In this document: one piece after another, positions 8,236 through 16,732 of the stretch | Numbering within the stretch: position 1 is the first letter of the stretch | How the letters are laid out: every line of letters begins with the position of its first letter | Origin: Ornithinibacillus caprae | Lineage (GTDB): Bacteria; Bacillota; Bacilli; Bacillales; Amphibacillaceae | NCBI RefSeq assembly: GCF_009728145.1 | Contig: NZ_WOCA01000001.1 | Span: 62,001 to 126,000 of the forward strand | Direction: 5' to 3' | DNA: 64,000 nucleotides | Program-made: the position numbers and the translations under genes | Notes under the pieces: generated by a model | Databases searched by the model: none | Seen by the model: only the letters and a program-made list of their open reading frames with translations | What the model was told of the DNA's origin: nothing

Positions 8236-8664
8236 ATGTATCAAAAATTATATGAAAATAATAATGGGTTTACCCTTATTGAAATTATAGCATCAATTGC
8301 TATTTTAGGCATGGTAATTGCGGTATTTTTACCTATTTTCCCGCAAATTATGCAATGGTCGAACAATGCAGATGATGAATTAGTTGCTAGTAACTTACTA
8401 GGTCAAGTGACCTATGATATAAAACAACTACCATTAGTAGATTCAACAACCATTAATAGCTGTCCCGATATGAAAACAATTACTGGATTAGATTCGTTGG
8501 GAGAATCTGCAACGTACGTACTTAATAATCGAGAATATAGAATTGAATTAAACATATGTCAGGAAATTGATGTGGATTTATATCGTACGAATATACGGAT
8601 ATATTCACCAGATCATAAGCTAGTGAGTGAATCATACACATATATAGGTGAGAGCAATGAATAG
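8236..8664 (+). CDS. type IV minor prepilin (PulG/PilV-like)
   Basis: ATG 8236 lies 8 bases after TAGGGAGTGA; the upstream GTG falls inside that site. The 142-aa product has leader MYQKLYENNNG and mature start FTLIEIIASIAILGMVIAVF, the prepilin N-methylation motif with Glu5. Two Cys are in the C-terminal half (NSCPD, NICQE). It opens the plus-strand pilus operon and overlaps the next gene by 8 bases, indicating translational coupling. Likely a minor pilin that primes assembly. Confidence 0.85.
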   Translation: MYQKLYENNNGFTLIEIIASIAILGMVIAVFLPIFPQIMQWSNNADDELVASNLLGQVTYDIKQLPLVDSTTINSCPDMKTITGLDSLGESATYVLNNREYRIELNICQEIDVDLYRTNIRIYSPDHKLVSESYTYIGESNE

Positions 8665-9088
8665 GTTTAGAAACGAATCTGGAGCAGCTTTAGTACTAAC
8701 ATTGATGATTATTACATTAATTCTGTTATTCGTTCTAACCCTTTTTTATCAAATAGCGAATACAACAAAACAGGTTACTACAATGGAAAAACAAATCATT
8801 TCAGAACAGATTGCAGAAATGGGAGTTGACTATTACCGGTCATATACAAAAGCCACTATACCTGAAACCATTTCTGCCTCTAGCGAAATTCTACTTCCAG
8901 ATATAGAACTACAAGAAGAAGTAATCCTTGATTCAGAAGGAAAATTTAAATATTGGATTGAAACCCAGGAAATTGCAACACGATCTGAAAATGAAATCAT
9001 GATAAACTTTACGACTGTCGGTGAAGCATACGGAAAAATAACAACTATTGATTCGTCTATTACCATACAAATAGAAAGTGGGGAATAA
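8657..9088 (+). CDS. PilX-like pilus assembly pseudopilin
   Basis: A 143-aa product from ATG 8657 (AGGTGAG upstream). After a short basic stretch it reads ESG|AALVLTLMIITLILLFVLTLF, the degenerate type III signal typical of PilX_N or GspK-like minor pilins; the usual Glu5 is absent. The rest is a soluble domain without Cys. The lack of Glu5 is known for tip or priming subunits of related systems. It ends one base before the PilB start, so it is translated as part of the operon. Confidence 0.75.
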   Translation: MNRFRNESGAALVLTLMIITLILLFVLTLFYQIANTTKQVTTMEKQIISEQIAEMGVDYYRSYTKATIPETISASSEILLPDIELQEEVILDSEGKFKYWIETQEIATRSENEIMINFTTVGEAYGKITTIDSSITIQIESGE

Positions 9089-9089
9089 A

Positions 9090-10712
9090 ATGCCTACACG
9101 AAAAAGATTAGGTGATCTGTTAGTAGAAGCTGGACTTGTAGCTGAGGGGCAAATTAACGAAACCATAGAACATAAACGACGTGATCAAAAGCTAGGGGAT
9201 GCACTACTAGAACGTGGGTTTATTACGGAACGACAATTAATTGAAGTTCTAGAATTTCAATTAGGTATTCCTCATGTATCCTTATATCAATATCCAATAG
9301 ATGAACGGGTGTTAGGGTTTGTATCACAGGAAGTAGCACAAGAAAATTATATTATGCCACTAAAAATACAGGATAATGAAATGATGCTCGCGATGAAGGA
9401 TCCAATGGATTACTATGTTATCGATGATTTGGAATTATCGACTGGTCTAAGTATCTCGCCAGTTATCGCATCGAAGGATGATATTTTATATGCAATTAAT
9501 AAGTATTATTTTAAAAATGATGGTGTTGAACTAGAAGGACAAGTTGATGATGATGAATCGCCAATTATTCATTTGCTGGATCAAATATTAACTACTGGTG
9601 TTCAATTAAAGGCAAGTGACATACATATTGACCCCCAGGAAGCAAGTGTTCAAGTTCGGTACCGAATCGATGGTCAATTAAGGTCTGAAAAGACAGTTTC
9701 AAAGCAATTTCAAAATTCGCTAATAGCAAGAATTAAGATATTAGCGGATTTAAATATTACACAATCTAGGTTACCACAGGATGGACGAATTAAAACTACA
9801 GTTGGTGTTACTCCTGTCGACCTAAGAATATCAAGTTTACCAACTGTTCATGGAGAGAAAATAGTTATTCGTATTTTGGATTTAAATAATGCACTGATGC
9901 AATTAAATGAGCTAAATTTCTCTGTCCAAAATCAAAAAAAATATAAACAACTAATTTCACAACCTTCTGGATTAGTTTTACTTACTGGACCAACCGGATC
10001 TGGTAAGACTTCAACCCTTTATGCCTCCATTAATCAATTAAACAAGGAAAACGTCAATATCGTTACGATTGAAGATCCTGTTGAATTTCAATTGGAAGGT
10101 GTTAATCAGGTTCAAGTAAACAGTACGGTTGGATTAACCTTTGCAAATGGCTTACGTTCAATCTTAAGACAAGATCCAAATATCATCATGATAGGTGAGA
10201 TTCGAGATCAAGAGACGGCGGAAATAGCGATTCGAGCATCTTTAACTGGCCATTTAGTGTTTAGTACCTTGCACACCAACAGTGCCTTAGATACGATACC
10301 TCGATTAATAGACATGGGAATTGAACCATATTTAGTCGTATCTTCTTTAAATGGAGTTGTAGCACAACGTTTAGTCCGAAAGATTTGTCGTGATTGTAAA
10401 ACTGAGCGAGAAGCAACCGCAATGGAAAAACAAATTTTTAAGAAAAATGGATTAAATGCAGAACATGTTTCCTATGGAAGTGGATGTAGCAGTTGTCATC
10501 ATCGTGGCTATCGTGGAAGGTTAACAATTCATGAAGTGTTAGTAATGGATGATCACATGAAAAGTATGTTACTCAATAACCGCTCTATTGCAGACATCCA
10601 CACCTATGCTAGAGATGAAGGAATGGAATTTTTAATCCATGATGGACTAGAGAAAATTAAATCAGGTTTAACAACAATGGAAGAAATTATGCAGGTTTCT
10701 ATTCGTATTTAG
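9090..10712 (+). CDS. pilB: type IV pilus extension ATPase PilB (GspE family)
   Basis: A 540-aa cytoplasmic ATPase that powers pilin polymerisation. The N-terminal MshEN domain spans about residues 1-150 (RKRLGDLLVEAGL). The catalytic core has Walker A GPTGSGKTSTLY near 300, Walker B IIMIGEIRDQETAEIA near 365, His box GHLVFSTLHTNSA, and the zinc tetracysteine pair CRDC...CSSC near 433-469. ATG 9090 follows GTGGGG, one base after the preceding stop. Domain order matches PilB rather than ComGA, which is shorter and lacks the MshEN domain. Confidence 0.95.
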   Translation: MPTRKRLGDLLVEAGLVAEGQINETIEHKRRDQKLGDALLERGFITERQLIEVLEFQLGIPHVSLYQYPIDERVLGFVSQEVAQENYIMPLKIQDNEMMLAMKDPMDYYVIDDLELSTGLSISPVIASKDDILYAINKYYFKNDGVELEGQVDDDESPIIHLLDQILTTGVQLKASDIHIDPQEASVQVRYRIDGQLRSEKTVSKQFQNSLIARIKILADLNITQSRLPQDGRIKTTVGVTPVDLRISSLPTVHGEKIVIRILDLNNALMQLNELNFSVQNQKKYKQLISQPSGLVLLTGPTGSGKTSTLYASINQLNKENVNIVTIEDPVEFQLEGVNQVQVNSTVGLTFANGLRSILRQDPNIIMIGEIRDQETAEIAIRASLTGHLVFSTLHTNSALDTIPRLIDMGIEPYLVVSSLNGVVAQRLVRKICRDCKTEREATAMEKQIFKKNGLNAEHVSYGSGCSSCHHRGYRGRLTIHEVLVMDDHMKSMLLNNRSIADIHTYARDEGMEFLIHDGLEKIKSGLTTMEEIMQVSIRI

Positions 10713-10723
10713 GGGGGATTTTT

Positions 10724-11761
10724 GTGAAGGAACAATTTAATCAATGGTTGAAGAATGCTTTTTTTAAGCAAGCTTCAGATGTACATTTAACTATTGGGAA
10801 AGCCCCTATATTTAGAATTAATGGGAAGTTGCTAGAGCAAGAATTGCCTAAATTATGTCCTAACGATTCGACTAAAATTGTACAATCTATTCTTCCAGAT
10901 GAGTTATGGAAAAAATTAGAGAGTGAACGAGAACTTGATTTTTCATATGGTATTCCCGGAATTTCAAGATTTCGTATCAATACCTTTTATCAACGTGGAG
11001 AGCTATCGTTAGCAATTCGAATTATACCAACAAGTATTCCTTCGATAGAGGAATTACACTTACCACCAGTTTCAAAGGAAATTGTACAGCAACCACAAGG
11101 GCTAGTGTTAGTTACCGGGCCAACTGGAAGTGGGAAAAGTACCACACTTGCATCGATGATTGATTATATGAATCAAACCATGCAGAAACATATTATTACA
11201 TTAGAGGATCCAATAGAGTACATGCATGCACATAAGCAATCTATTATTGACCAGCGTGAAGTAGGGTTTGATACGAATAGCTTTGTCAATGGATTAAGAT
11301 CGAGCTTGCGCCAGGATCCTGACGTGATTTTAGTTGGAGAGTTACGAGACTTGGAAACCATATCTACAGCAGTTACCGCTGCCGAAACAGGGCATTTAGT
11401 ATTAGGTACATTACATACCAAAGATGCTGTGTCTACGATTCAACGAATTATTGACGTATTTCCTAGTGAACAACAAACGCAAATTCGAATTCAGCTATCG
11501 TCGATTCTTAAATCTGTAATTTCGCAACGATTATTACTAACGAAGCACCATAACAGTCGAAGAGTAGCAACAGAAGTATTGATTAATACACCAGCAGTAA
11601 AAAATCTTATTCGTAATGACAAACTCCATCAAGTGCAAAATGTTCTGCAAACCTCTAAAGAACAAGGGATGCATACATTAGAGATGGATCTAAGAAGATT
11701 GATGCAGGAAGATGTTATTTCATTTGAAACAGCTTCTCCGTTTATGCAGGAAAGAGGTTAA
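10724..11761 (+). CDS. pilT: type IV pilus retraction ATPase PilT
   Basis: A 345-aa PilT-family ATPase. GTG 10724 follows AGGGGGGAT. Walker A GPTGSGKSTTLASM is near residues 132-145, the Asp box EDPIEYMH near 160, and AAETGHLVLGTLHTKDAVSTIQR near 217. No zinc tetracysteine and no N-terminal MshEN domain, which separates it from PilB. A dedicated retraction motor means the pili can be pulled back, allowing twitching, DNA uptake or surface sensing, unlike the ComG pseudopilus of B. subtilis. It sits between pilB and pilC. Confidence 0.94.
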   Translation: MKEQFNQWLKNAFFKQASDVHLTIGKAPIFRINGKLLEQELPKLCPNDSTKIVQSILPDELWKKLESERELDFSYGIPGISRFRINTFYQRGELSLAIRIIPTSIPSIEELHLPPVSKEIVQQPQGLVLVTGPTGSGKSTTLASMIDYMNQTMQKHIITLEDPIEYMHAHKQSIIDQREVGFDTNSFVNGLRSSLRQDPDVILVGELRDLETISTAVTAAETGHLVLGTLHTKDAVSTIQRIIDVFPSEQQTQIRIQLSSILKSVISQRLLLTKHHNSRRVATEVLINTPAVKNLIRNDKLHQVQNVLQTSKEQGMHTLEMDLRRLMQEDVISFETASPFMQERG

Positions 11762-11764
11762 TAA

Positions 11765-12964
11765 ATGAATTATCAATATTCTGGTAAACGTTTATCAGGA
11801 CAAAAGGTTAAAGGGAAAATCGATGCGGATTCAAAAAAAGAAGCATTAGAGCAGTTAGAGAAAAGCGGACTTATTATTATTGATATTGACGAAACAAAGC
11901 CGTGGAACAAGGATATCATCATTAATAAAAAAATAAAGAATGAGGACTTTGTTATTTTTCTTAGACAGTATGCAACATTAATTCATGCTGGTATTTCTAT
12001 ATCTGATGCAACAAAAACGATGAGCAAGCAAACGAATAATTATGCCTTGCGTACGGCATTAGATGATATAGATAAACAACTAGATCAAGGAATATCTCTG
12101 TCTGTTGCAGCTGAACGTCATCCTAAAATTTTTCCTAGCTTACTTGTTAACATGATCCACGCTGGAGAGGCAGCAGGAAAGTTGGATGATATTTTAAACC
12201 AGATGGCTGACTACTATGAAAAAGATCATCGAAATAAGCAAAAATTAGTATCGGCACTTATGTATCCTAGTGTAGTTGCAATTGTGACATTTTTCCTTAC
12301 ACTATTCCTTTTGGTATTTATTGTACCTCAGTTTGTAAGCATGTTTCACTCATTTGGGGAGGATATTCCTGCATATACACAATTCATACTAAACCTAAGT
12401 AACTTAGCTGGATCGTATTGGTGGGTTGTACTAATTGCAATTGGGATAGGGTTAGTTGGATACAAGTATTTCTTACAATATGATAGGTTTGCTTATCGGA
12501 TTGATTACTTGAAGCTAAAGTTCCCATTACTGGGTGTCTTAGTGCATAAAGGTGTTATGGTTAGAATGACCCAGACATTAAGTACATTGGTGAATAGTGC
12601 AGTACCAATTCTACAATCGGTAGAGATCACGGAGAGGGTTGTTGGAAATCAAGTAATTCGTGATGTTTTAGTCCATTCAAGAAAGTCATTAGAAAAAGGG
12701 GAATCCATCACTAAGCCAATGAAAGAACATTGGGCTTTTCCGGCGCTAGTTGTACAGATGATTCAAATTGGAGAAAAGACCGGGACATTAGATCACATGC
12801 TATTAAAGGCAGCGGAGTTTTATGAAGAAGAATTAAAACAATTGTCCAATCGAATTAAGACGTTGATTGAACCGTTAATGATTATTGTGTTAACTGTAAT
12901 TGTTGGAGGCATTATTGCTGCAGTTGTTATACCTATGTTCTCATTGTTCGAAAATATTCAATAA
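11765..12964 (+). CDS. pilC: type IV pilus inner-membrane platform protein PilC (GspF family)
   Basis: A 399-aa polytopic protein with two T2SSF domains. The first cytoplasmic domain contains FLRQYATLIHAGISISDA and the paired second copy MTQTLSTLVNSAVPILQSVE. Membrane segments lie near residues 170-190, 215-240 and 370-395. It links the ATPases to the growing pilus and extracts pilins from the membrane. ATG 11765 is 3 bases after the pilT stop, with AAAGAGG as ribosome site inside pilT. The operon pauses after this gene for a separate pilin promoter. Confidence 0.95.
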   Translation: MNYQYSGKRLSGQKVKGKIDADSKKEALEQLEKSGLIIIDIDETKPWNKDIIINKKIKNEDFVIFLRQYATLIHAGISISDATKTMSKQTNNYALRTALDDIDKQLDQGISLSVAAERHPKIFPSLLVNMIHAGEAAGKLDDILNQMADYYEKDHRNKQKLVSALMYPSVVAIVTFFLTLFLLVFIVPQFVSMFHSFGEDIPAYTQFILNLSNLAGSYWWVVLIAIGIGLVGYKYFLQYDRFAYRIDYLKLKFPLLGVLVHKGVMVRMTQTLSTLVNSAVPILQSVEITERVVGNQVIRDVLVHSRKSLEKGESITKPMKEHWAFPALVVQMIQIGEKTGTLDHMLLKAAEFYEEELKQLSNRIKTLIEPLMIIVLTVIVGGIIAAVVIPMFSLFENIQ

Positions 12965-13127
12965 TTATATAGATGTTTGTCCTATTTTCCTATATAATTA
13001 TAACTAGGACTTATGTAGGATTTGATGACTGGCTATCTGTATTTGGGCACTTGGATAGTCGTGAATGAGTAGTGCAACCGACAACATTGTCTTAACATAA
13101 CAATCTTATAATAAAGGTGGGAATACT
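12965..13127 (+). promoter_or_regulatory. own promoter and 5-prime leader of the major pilin
   Basis: This 163-base gap has a TATAAT box at 12993-12998 with a poor -35, giving an untranslated leader of about 120 bases. A stem forms between GGCTATC (13031-13037) and GATAGTC (13054-13060, one wobble). I could not fit it to a c-di-GMP-I or -II riboswitch. A separate promoter would let the abundant pilin outrun the assembly genes. Confidence 0.4.
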
Positions 13128-13493
13128 ATGTTAAAGAAAATGAGGAAGAAGTTGAAGCAGGAGAAAGGGTTCACTCTAGTAGAACTATTAGCTGTAATAG
13201 CTATATTGGGTATTATTTTGGCAATTGCTATACCTACGATTGGTAACATAATTAGTAATTCAGAGAATGAAGCTAAAGAAGCTAATGTAAATCTGATATT
13301 AAATGCAGCTAGGTTAGCAGATGCAGCGGGTGAATTTAGTGGTGATAGTATGACTGTAGAAGAATTAAAAGAAGGGGGTTATTTAGATTCAGTTCCAGAA
13401 GTTCCTGGTACAGATGGGGATTATAGTACAGGTGAAGTAAAAAAAGAATCTAATGGAAAATTTTCGTACTCTGGACCTGGTGAGAGCGAATAA
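13128..13493 (+). CDS. pilA: type IV major pilin (PilA/ComGC-like)
   Basis: A 121-aa prepilin. Basic leader MLKKMRKKLKQEKG is cleaved before FTLVELLAVIAILGIILAIA, the textbook class III signal with Glu5 and hydrophobic helix. The mature part is short, acidic, cysteine-free and rich in Gly, Glu and Ser, ending DYSTGEVKKESNGKFSYSGP. AAAGGTGGG precedes ATG 13128. It is called the major subunit because it has the simplest structure, its own upstream leader and a weak terminator behind it; this is inference. Confidence 0.88.
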   Translation: MLKKMRKKLKQEKGFTLVELLAVIAILGIILAIAIPTIGNIISNSENEAKEANVNLILNAARLADAAGEFSGDSMTVEELKEGGYLDSVPEVPGTDGDYSTGEVKKESNGKFSYSGPGESE

Positions 13494-13522
13494 TACGTTT
13501 AATTATTGTGTTATATTATAAA

Positions 13523-13557
13523 GCCTTGCTTGAATAGCAGGGCCCTTTCTTTATACC
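13523..13557 (+). terminator. weak terminator after the major pilin
   Basis: GCCTTGCT and AGCAGGGC pair with one wobble around TGAAT, then a broken T-run. It probably trims but does not fully stop transcription into the peptidase gene. Confidence 0.5.
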
Positions 13558-13576
13558 TTATTAAAGGAGTATTAGT

Positions 13577-14329
13577 ATGGAGTTTTATATTACATTATTT
13601 GCTTTTTTCGGTCTCATCTTAGGCTCTTTTTTCAATGTTGTTGGCCTACGGGTGCCAAAAAAAAGACCATTTACCAATGATCGTTCCGTATGTCCGCATT
13701 GTAATCATACTCTGTCGTGGTATGAACTGATTCCAGTGTTATCATACATATTTCAAGGTGGTAAGTGTAGGAACTGTAAAAAAAGTATAGGCATCCTGTA
13801 TCCAGTCATCGAATTAGTAACTGGATTTTTATTTGCGTTTAGTTACGTACACTTTGGTATATCTATAGAATTAATCGTTGCTCTTTTATTAGTTTCTATG
13901 CTGGTCATTATAGTAATAACAGATATTAATTATATGCTAATTCCAAATAAAGTTTTGCTATTTTTCTTACCGCTCTTTATTATTCTGCGAGGGATAGAAC
14001 CTCTTGAACCGTGGTGGAGTTCATTAATAGGCGGGTTGATTGGATTTTGCTTGATCGCTCTTATTATTCTTATCAGCAATGGTGGAATGGGAGCAGGAGA
14101 TATGAAATTGTTTGCGGTTTTAGGGATTGTTTTAGGGGTAAATTTGGTTATTTTAACGTTTTTTTTAGCTAGTATTATTGGAGCTTTAGTAGGTATGATA
14201 CTACTATTACTTAGGATCATTGATCGTAAGCAACCCGTCCCATTTGGACCATATATTGTAGTTGCGGGACTTATTGCATATTTTTATGGTGAAACATTGA
14301 TCAGTTGGTATTTAAACATTTTAATGTAA
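13577..14329 (+). CDS. pilD: type IV prepilin peptidase and N-methyltransferase
   Basis: A 250-aa polytopic aspartic protease that cleaves prepilin leaders and methylates the new N-terminus. The N-terminal methylase domain has both zinc Cys pairs (CPHC 39-42, CRNC 64-67), showing it is the bifunctional form. Catalytic Asp residues are in VITDINYMLIP (about 116) and GMGAGDMKLF (about 175, GxGD motif). Its presence inside the locus makes the pilus system self-sufficient. Confidence 0.95.
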   Translation: MEFYITLFAFFGLILGSFFNVVGLRVPKKRPFTNDRSVCPHCNHTLSWYELIPVLSYIFQGGKCRNCKKSIGILYPVIELVTGFLFAFSYVHFGISIELIVALLLVSMLVIIVITDINYMLIPNKVLLFFLPLFIILRGIEPLEPWWSSLIGGLIGFCLIALIILISNGGMGAGDMKLFAVLGIVLGVNLVILTFFLASIIGALVGMILLLLRIIDRKQPVPFGPYIVVAGLIAYFYGETLISWYLNILM

Positions 14330-14341
14330 GTAGGTGATAGC

Positions 14342-15256
14342 ATGGGCTTAATGAATAATGGCAGGGTAAATATAGTGATCACAAATCAAGCTTTAAGGTA
14401 TTCCTATCACAAAAATCCATCTGTTGTTAGTATGATTACACATGGGGAAGTGGAGTTACCAGAAGGTACGATTGTGGACGGTATGGTCCAGAATAAAACT
14501 GTTTTTGAGGAGGTGGTACATAAGCTTGTCAAAGAAAATAAATGGAAGCGGAAAAAGCTTTACTTCTCTGTACCAGATGACACAGTAGTTATTCGGCAAA
14601 TACAAATACCTGTTTCTTTGACAAATGCCGAAGCGATTGGGTATATAAGGACACAAATTGGAAGTAGTATATATTTACCCTTTTCCAATCCATCATTAGC
14701 TGTTGATTTTATAGACGCTAGTGAGACAACTAGAAACGTACTGCTCTATGCGTACCCAAAGGAAAAAATTTCTGCTTATGAAGAAGTATTTGAGAAAAGC
14801 GGGTTGAGGCCTATTGTAGCTGATTTAACAGCATTATCGGTTTTCCGTTTTTATTATCAGCATAAACACGAAGAAAACGATCATGTGTTGTTGATTCATT
14901 GGAACAGGGATGGTCTTATATTAACAGCATTTCAACATGATAAAGCAGTTTTTACAAGACATATGAAAATTAATGGAAGAGAACCACAAGGAAATATAGC
15001 AGAGGAATCTGCAGAACAAACGATTAATGAATACATGATCGAAGTGAATCGTATTATTGACTTTTATCAATACTCGATTACAAAGGGACAATCTTCCATT
15101 GAACTGATTTTATTATCTGGGGACTACCCATCTTTACCTAGTGTAAGAAAGAACTTAACTGAGAATATATCTATTCCAGTCTTTCAATTCCCATTAGAAA
15201 AATTATCAATAAAGTATTTAGATGTCTTAGGTTTAGCATTGAAAAACGAAGGATAA
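14342..15256 (+). CDS. pilM: type IV pilus assembly protein PilM (actin-like)
   Basis: A 304-aa cytoplasmic protein recognised by position and by PilM-like features: VPDDTVVIRQIQIPV near residue 80, GYIRTQIGSSIYLPFSNPSLAVDF, and LLLIHWNRDGLILTAF-type ATPase-fold strands in the second half. PilM is an FtsA/actin-like protein that binds the N-terminal tail of PilN and couples it to PilB and PilC. It is slightly shorter than Gram-negative PilM. GTAGGTGAT precedes ATG 14342. Followed at 11 bases by pilN. Confidence 0.85.
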   Translation: MGLMNNGRVNIVITNQALRYSYHKNPSVVSMITHGEVELPEGTIVDGMVQNKTVFEEVVHKLVKENKWKRKKLYFSVPDDTVVIRQIQIPVSLTNAEAIGYIRTQIGSSIYLPFSNPSLAVDFIDASETTRNVLLYAYPKEKISAYEEVFEKSGLRPIVADLTALSVFRFYYQHKHEENDHVLLIHWNRDGLILTAFQHDKAVFTRHMKINGREPQGNIAEESAEQTINEYMIEVNRIIDFYQYSITKGQSSIELILLSGDYPSLPSVRKNLTENISIPVFQFPLEKLSIKYLDVLGLALKNEG

Positions 15257-15267
15257 GGGGGCTAACG

Positions 15268-15810
15268 ATGAATACAGAAATTAACTTTCTTGAAAAACAA
15301 CCAAAAAAATACATTGTTCCCCTTGTTTTTGGTATAATATTTCTTTTTCTGTTAGCAGTTGTACTAGTGGTTCTCGTTTACCAACAAAATCAGTATGTAA
15401 AATCCATAGAAGTTGATCAACATAGAGTAAGTCAAATGGAACAATCACTAAGAGAAAAAAATCAACAAAATGCAACTGTAGAGCATTTTAAAGAATTACA
15501 GGGATTGATTAGTGAAATAGAATATAATCATGTACCAAATGTAGCTTTATATAATGCTGTACTGGAATTATTAACATCACCGAATCAATTAACTAGCTTT
15601 ACCTACTCTGAAGGTAATCAATTCACAGTAGAAGCAAGCTTTAATCAGTTGGAGGATGTAGCTAATTATGTAGGAATGCTTTTAGACGAGATTTACATTA
15701 TTGATGCCGAATTATCAAATGTTTACCAAGCAGAAGAGAACTATCAAGCCACCTTAACCTTTGAAGTTGACGTCGACTCCATGAGAGAGGAGTTTAATCA
15801 TCGTGAATAA
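15268..15810 (+). CDS. pilN: type IV pilus alignment protein PilN
   Basis: A 180-aa bitopic membrane protein. The short cytoplasmic tail MNTEINFLEKQPKK holds the INFL motif that binds PilM. One membrane helix spans about residues 16-37, then a coiled-coil stalk and a ferredoxin-like domain. It overlaps pilO by 8 bases. In diderms PilN-PilO link to PilP/PilQ at the outer membrane; in this monoderm no such partners exist and the pair probably guides the pilus through the wall. Confidence 0.85.
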   Translation: MNTEINFLEKQPKKYIVPLVFGIIFLFLLAVVLVVLVYQQNQYVKSIEVDQHRVSQMEQSLREKNQQNATVEHFKELQGLISEIEYNHVPNVALYNAVLELLTSPNQLTSFTYSEGNQFTVEASFNQLEDVANYVGMLLDEIYIIDAELSNVYQAEENYQATLTFEVDVDSMREEFNHRE

Positions 15811-16327
15811 TTGGAAAAAATCATATACTTGGTTTTCGATAGGATTGATCTTATCTCTTGTTCTAGTTTATGGGATTAGTTATATAGTAATGTTGAAACC
15901 TCTTAAGGAAGAAATGCTATCCGTAGAAAAACAGGCTAATATGTTTGAAGAACAATATGAAGCCATCATTAATCGACCAAATGAAGAAACCGAGAACGAC
16001 GAATTTTCTAGAGTTACAAAAAAAATACCAAATGAAAAGTCGCCAGACGATGTAATATATAATCTTCAACATACTGCTGATGCTGCTGAAGTAAGTATAT
16101 CATCTATATCCTCGTTATCTCGGGGGGAAGAAGAGGAAGAATCTTCATTACGAGCCAACCATTATGCGTTAGAAATTGTAGGAAAGAATCTTGATCATGT
16201 AAATGAATATTTAGATTCTATTATGGATAGCGAACGATTAATTACCATTGATACGTTGGACGTACAACAGAGTGAGGAGTCTGTATCCCTTTCCATAACA
16301 ATTACAACCTATTACAAAGAAAGCTAA
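15803..16327 (+). CDS. pilO: type IV pilus alignment protein PilO
   Basis: A 174-aa bitopic protein with one membrane helix (about residues 9-29), an extracellular coiled coil rich in Glu, and a small alpha/beta domain (LEIVGKNLDHVNEYLDSIMD). The start is GTG 15803 overlapping pilN, with AGAGAGGAG as ribosome site in pilN. Same architecture as PilN, as expected of the heterodimer. Last gene of the pilus locus, closed by a clear terminator. Confidence 0.82.
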   Translation: MNNWKKSYTWFSIGLILSLVLVYGISYIVMLKPLKEEMLSVEKQANMFEEQYEAIINRPNEETENDEFSRVTKKIPNEKSPDDVIYNLQHTADAAEVSISSISSLSRGEEEEESSLRANHYALEIVGKNLDHVNEYLDSIMDSERLITIDTLDVQQSEESVSLSITITTYYKES

Positions 16328-16356
16328 ACAGGATGGAATTACATCCTGTTTTTTTC
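16327..16356 (+). terminator. pilus operon terminator
   Basis: AACAGGATG and CATCCTGTT pair around GAATTA, then seven T. Confidence 0.9.
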
Positions 16357-16431
16357 TGAAAAAGTAGTACAGGTTCTGATCATCGTTGATCCTTCATAAA
16401 CTACTACAAAGTAGATAAAGGAGGAATAGAT

Positions 16432-16650
16432 ATGCTTCATTACGCTATTTTACGTTTGCTATTAGCTGGATTTTTTCTATATTTTGCTTGGCCATTAATC
16501 CCTGCTGCAACAACACAATTAGAAGCTGTTTTTTGGGGAGCTTGGTTGGTATTTTTTATGTTAGTGGTAGGTGCGAATTTTGCAACGCTTTTACAAATGA
16601 CTTCCCCACCAGTTATGGAACAGGAACAAATTAGGCAACGTCAACGCTAA
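16432..16650 (+). CDS. small membrane protein of unknown function
   Basis: A 72-aa protein with two predicted membrane helices (about residues 4-24 and 32-54) and a charged C-terminal tail ending EQIRQRQR. AAAGGAGG lies 8 bases before ATG 16432. It is separated from the pilus operon by a terminator. I do not recognise the family. It could be a small inner-membrane stress or sporulation protein, but nothing in the sequence decides. Confidence 0.7.
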   Translation: MLHYAILRLLLAGFFLYFAWPLIPAATTQLEAVFWGAWLVFFMLVVGANFATLLQMTSPPVMEQEQIRQRQR

Positions 16651-16732
16651 TAATTATTGAGGTTCTGTTGAATCAACTGTATAATATTAGTTAATACTTG
16701 GACTAGTACAGTTGAAAGTCGGTGAACAAAAC

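Noticed and set aside
12965-13127. c-di-GMP riboswitch before the major pilin
   Set aside because: Key conserved stretches of class I and II are not visible; kept only as a structured leader.
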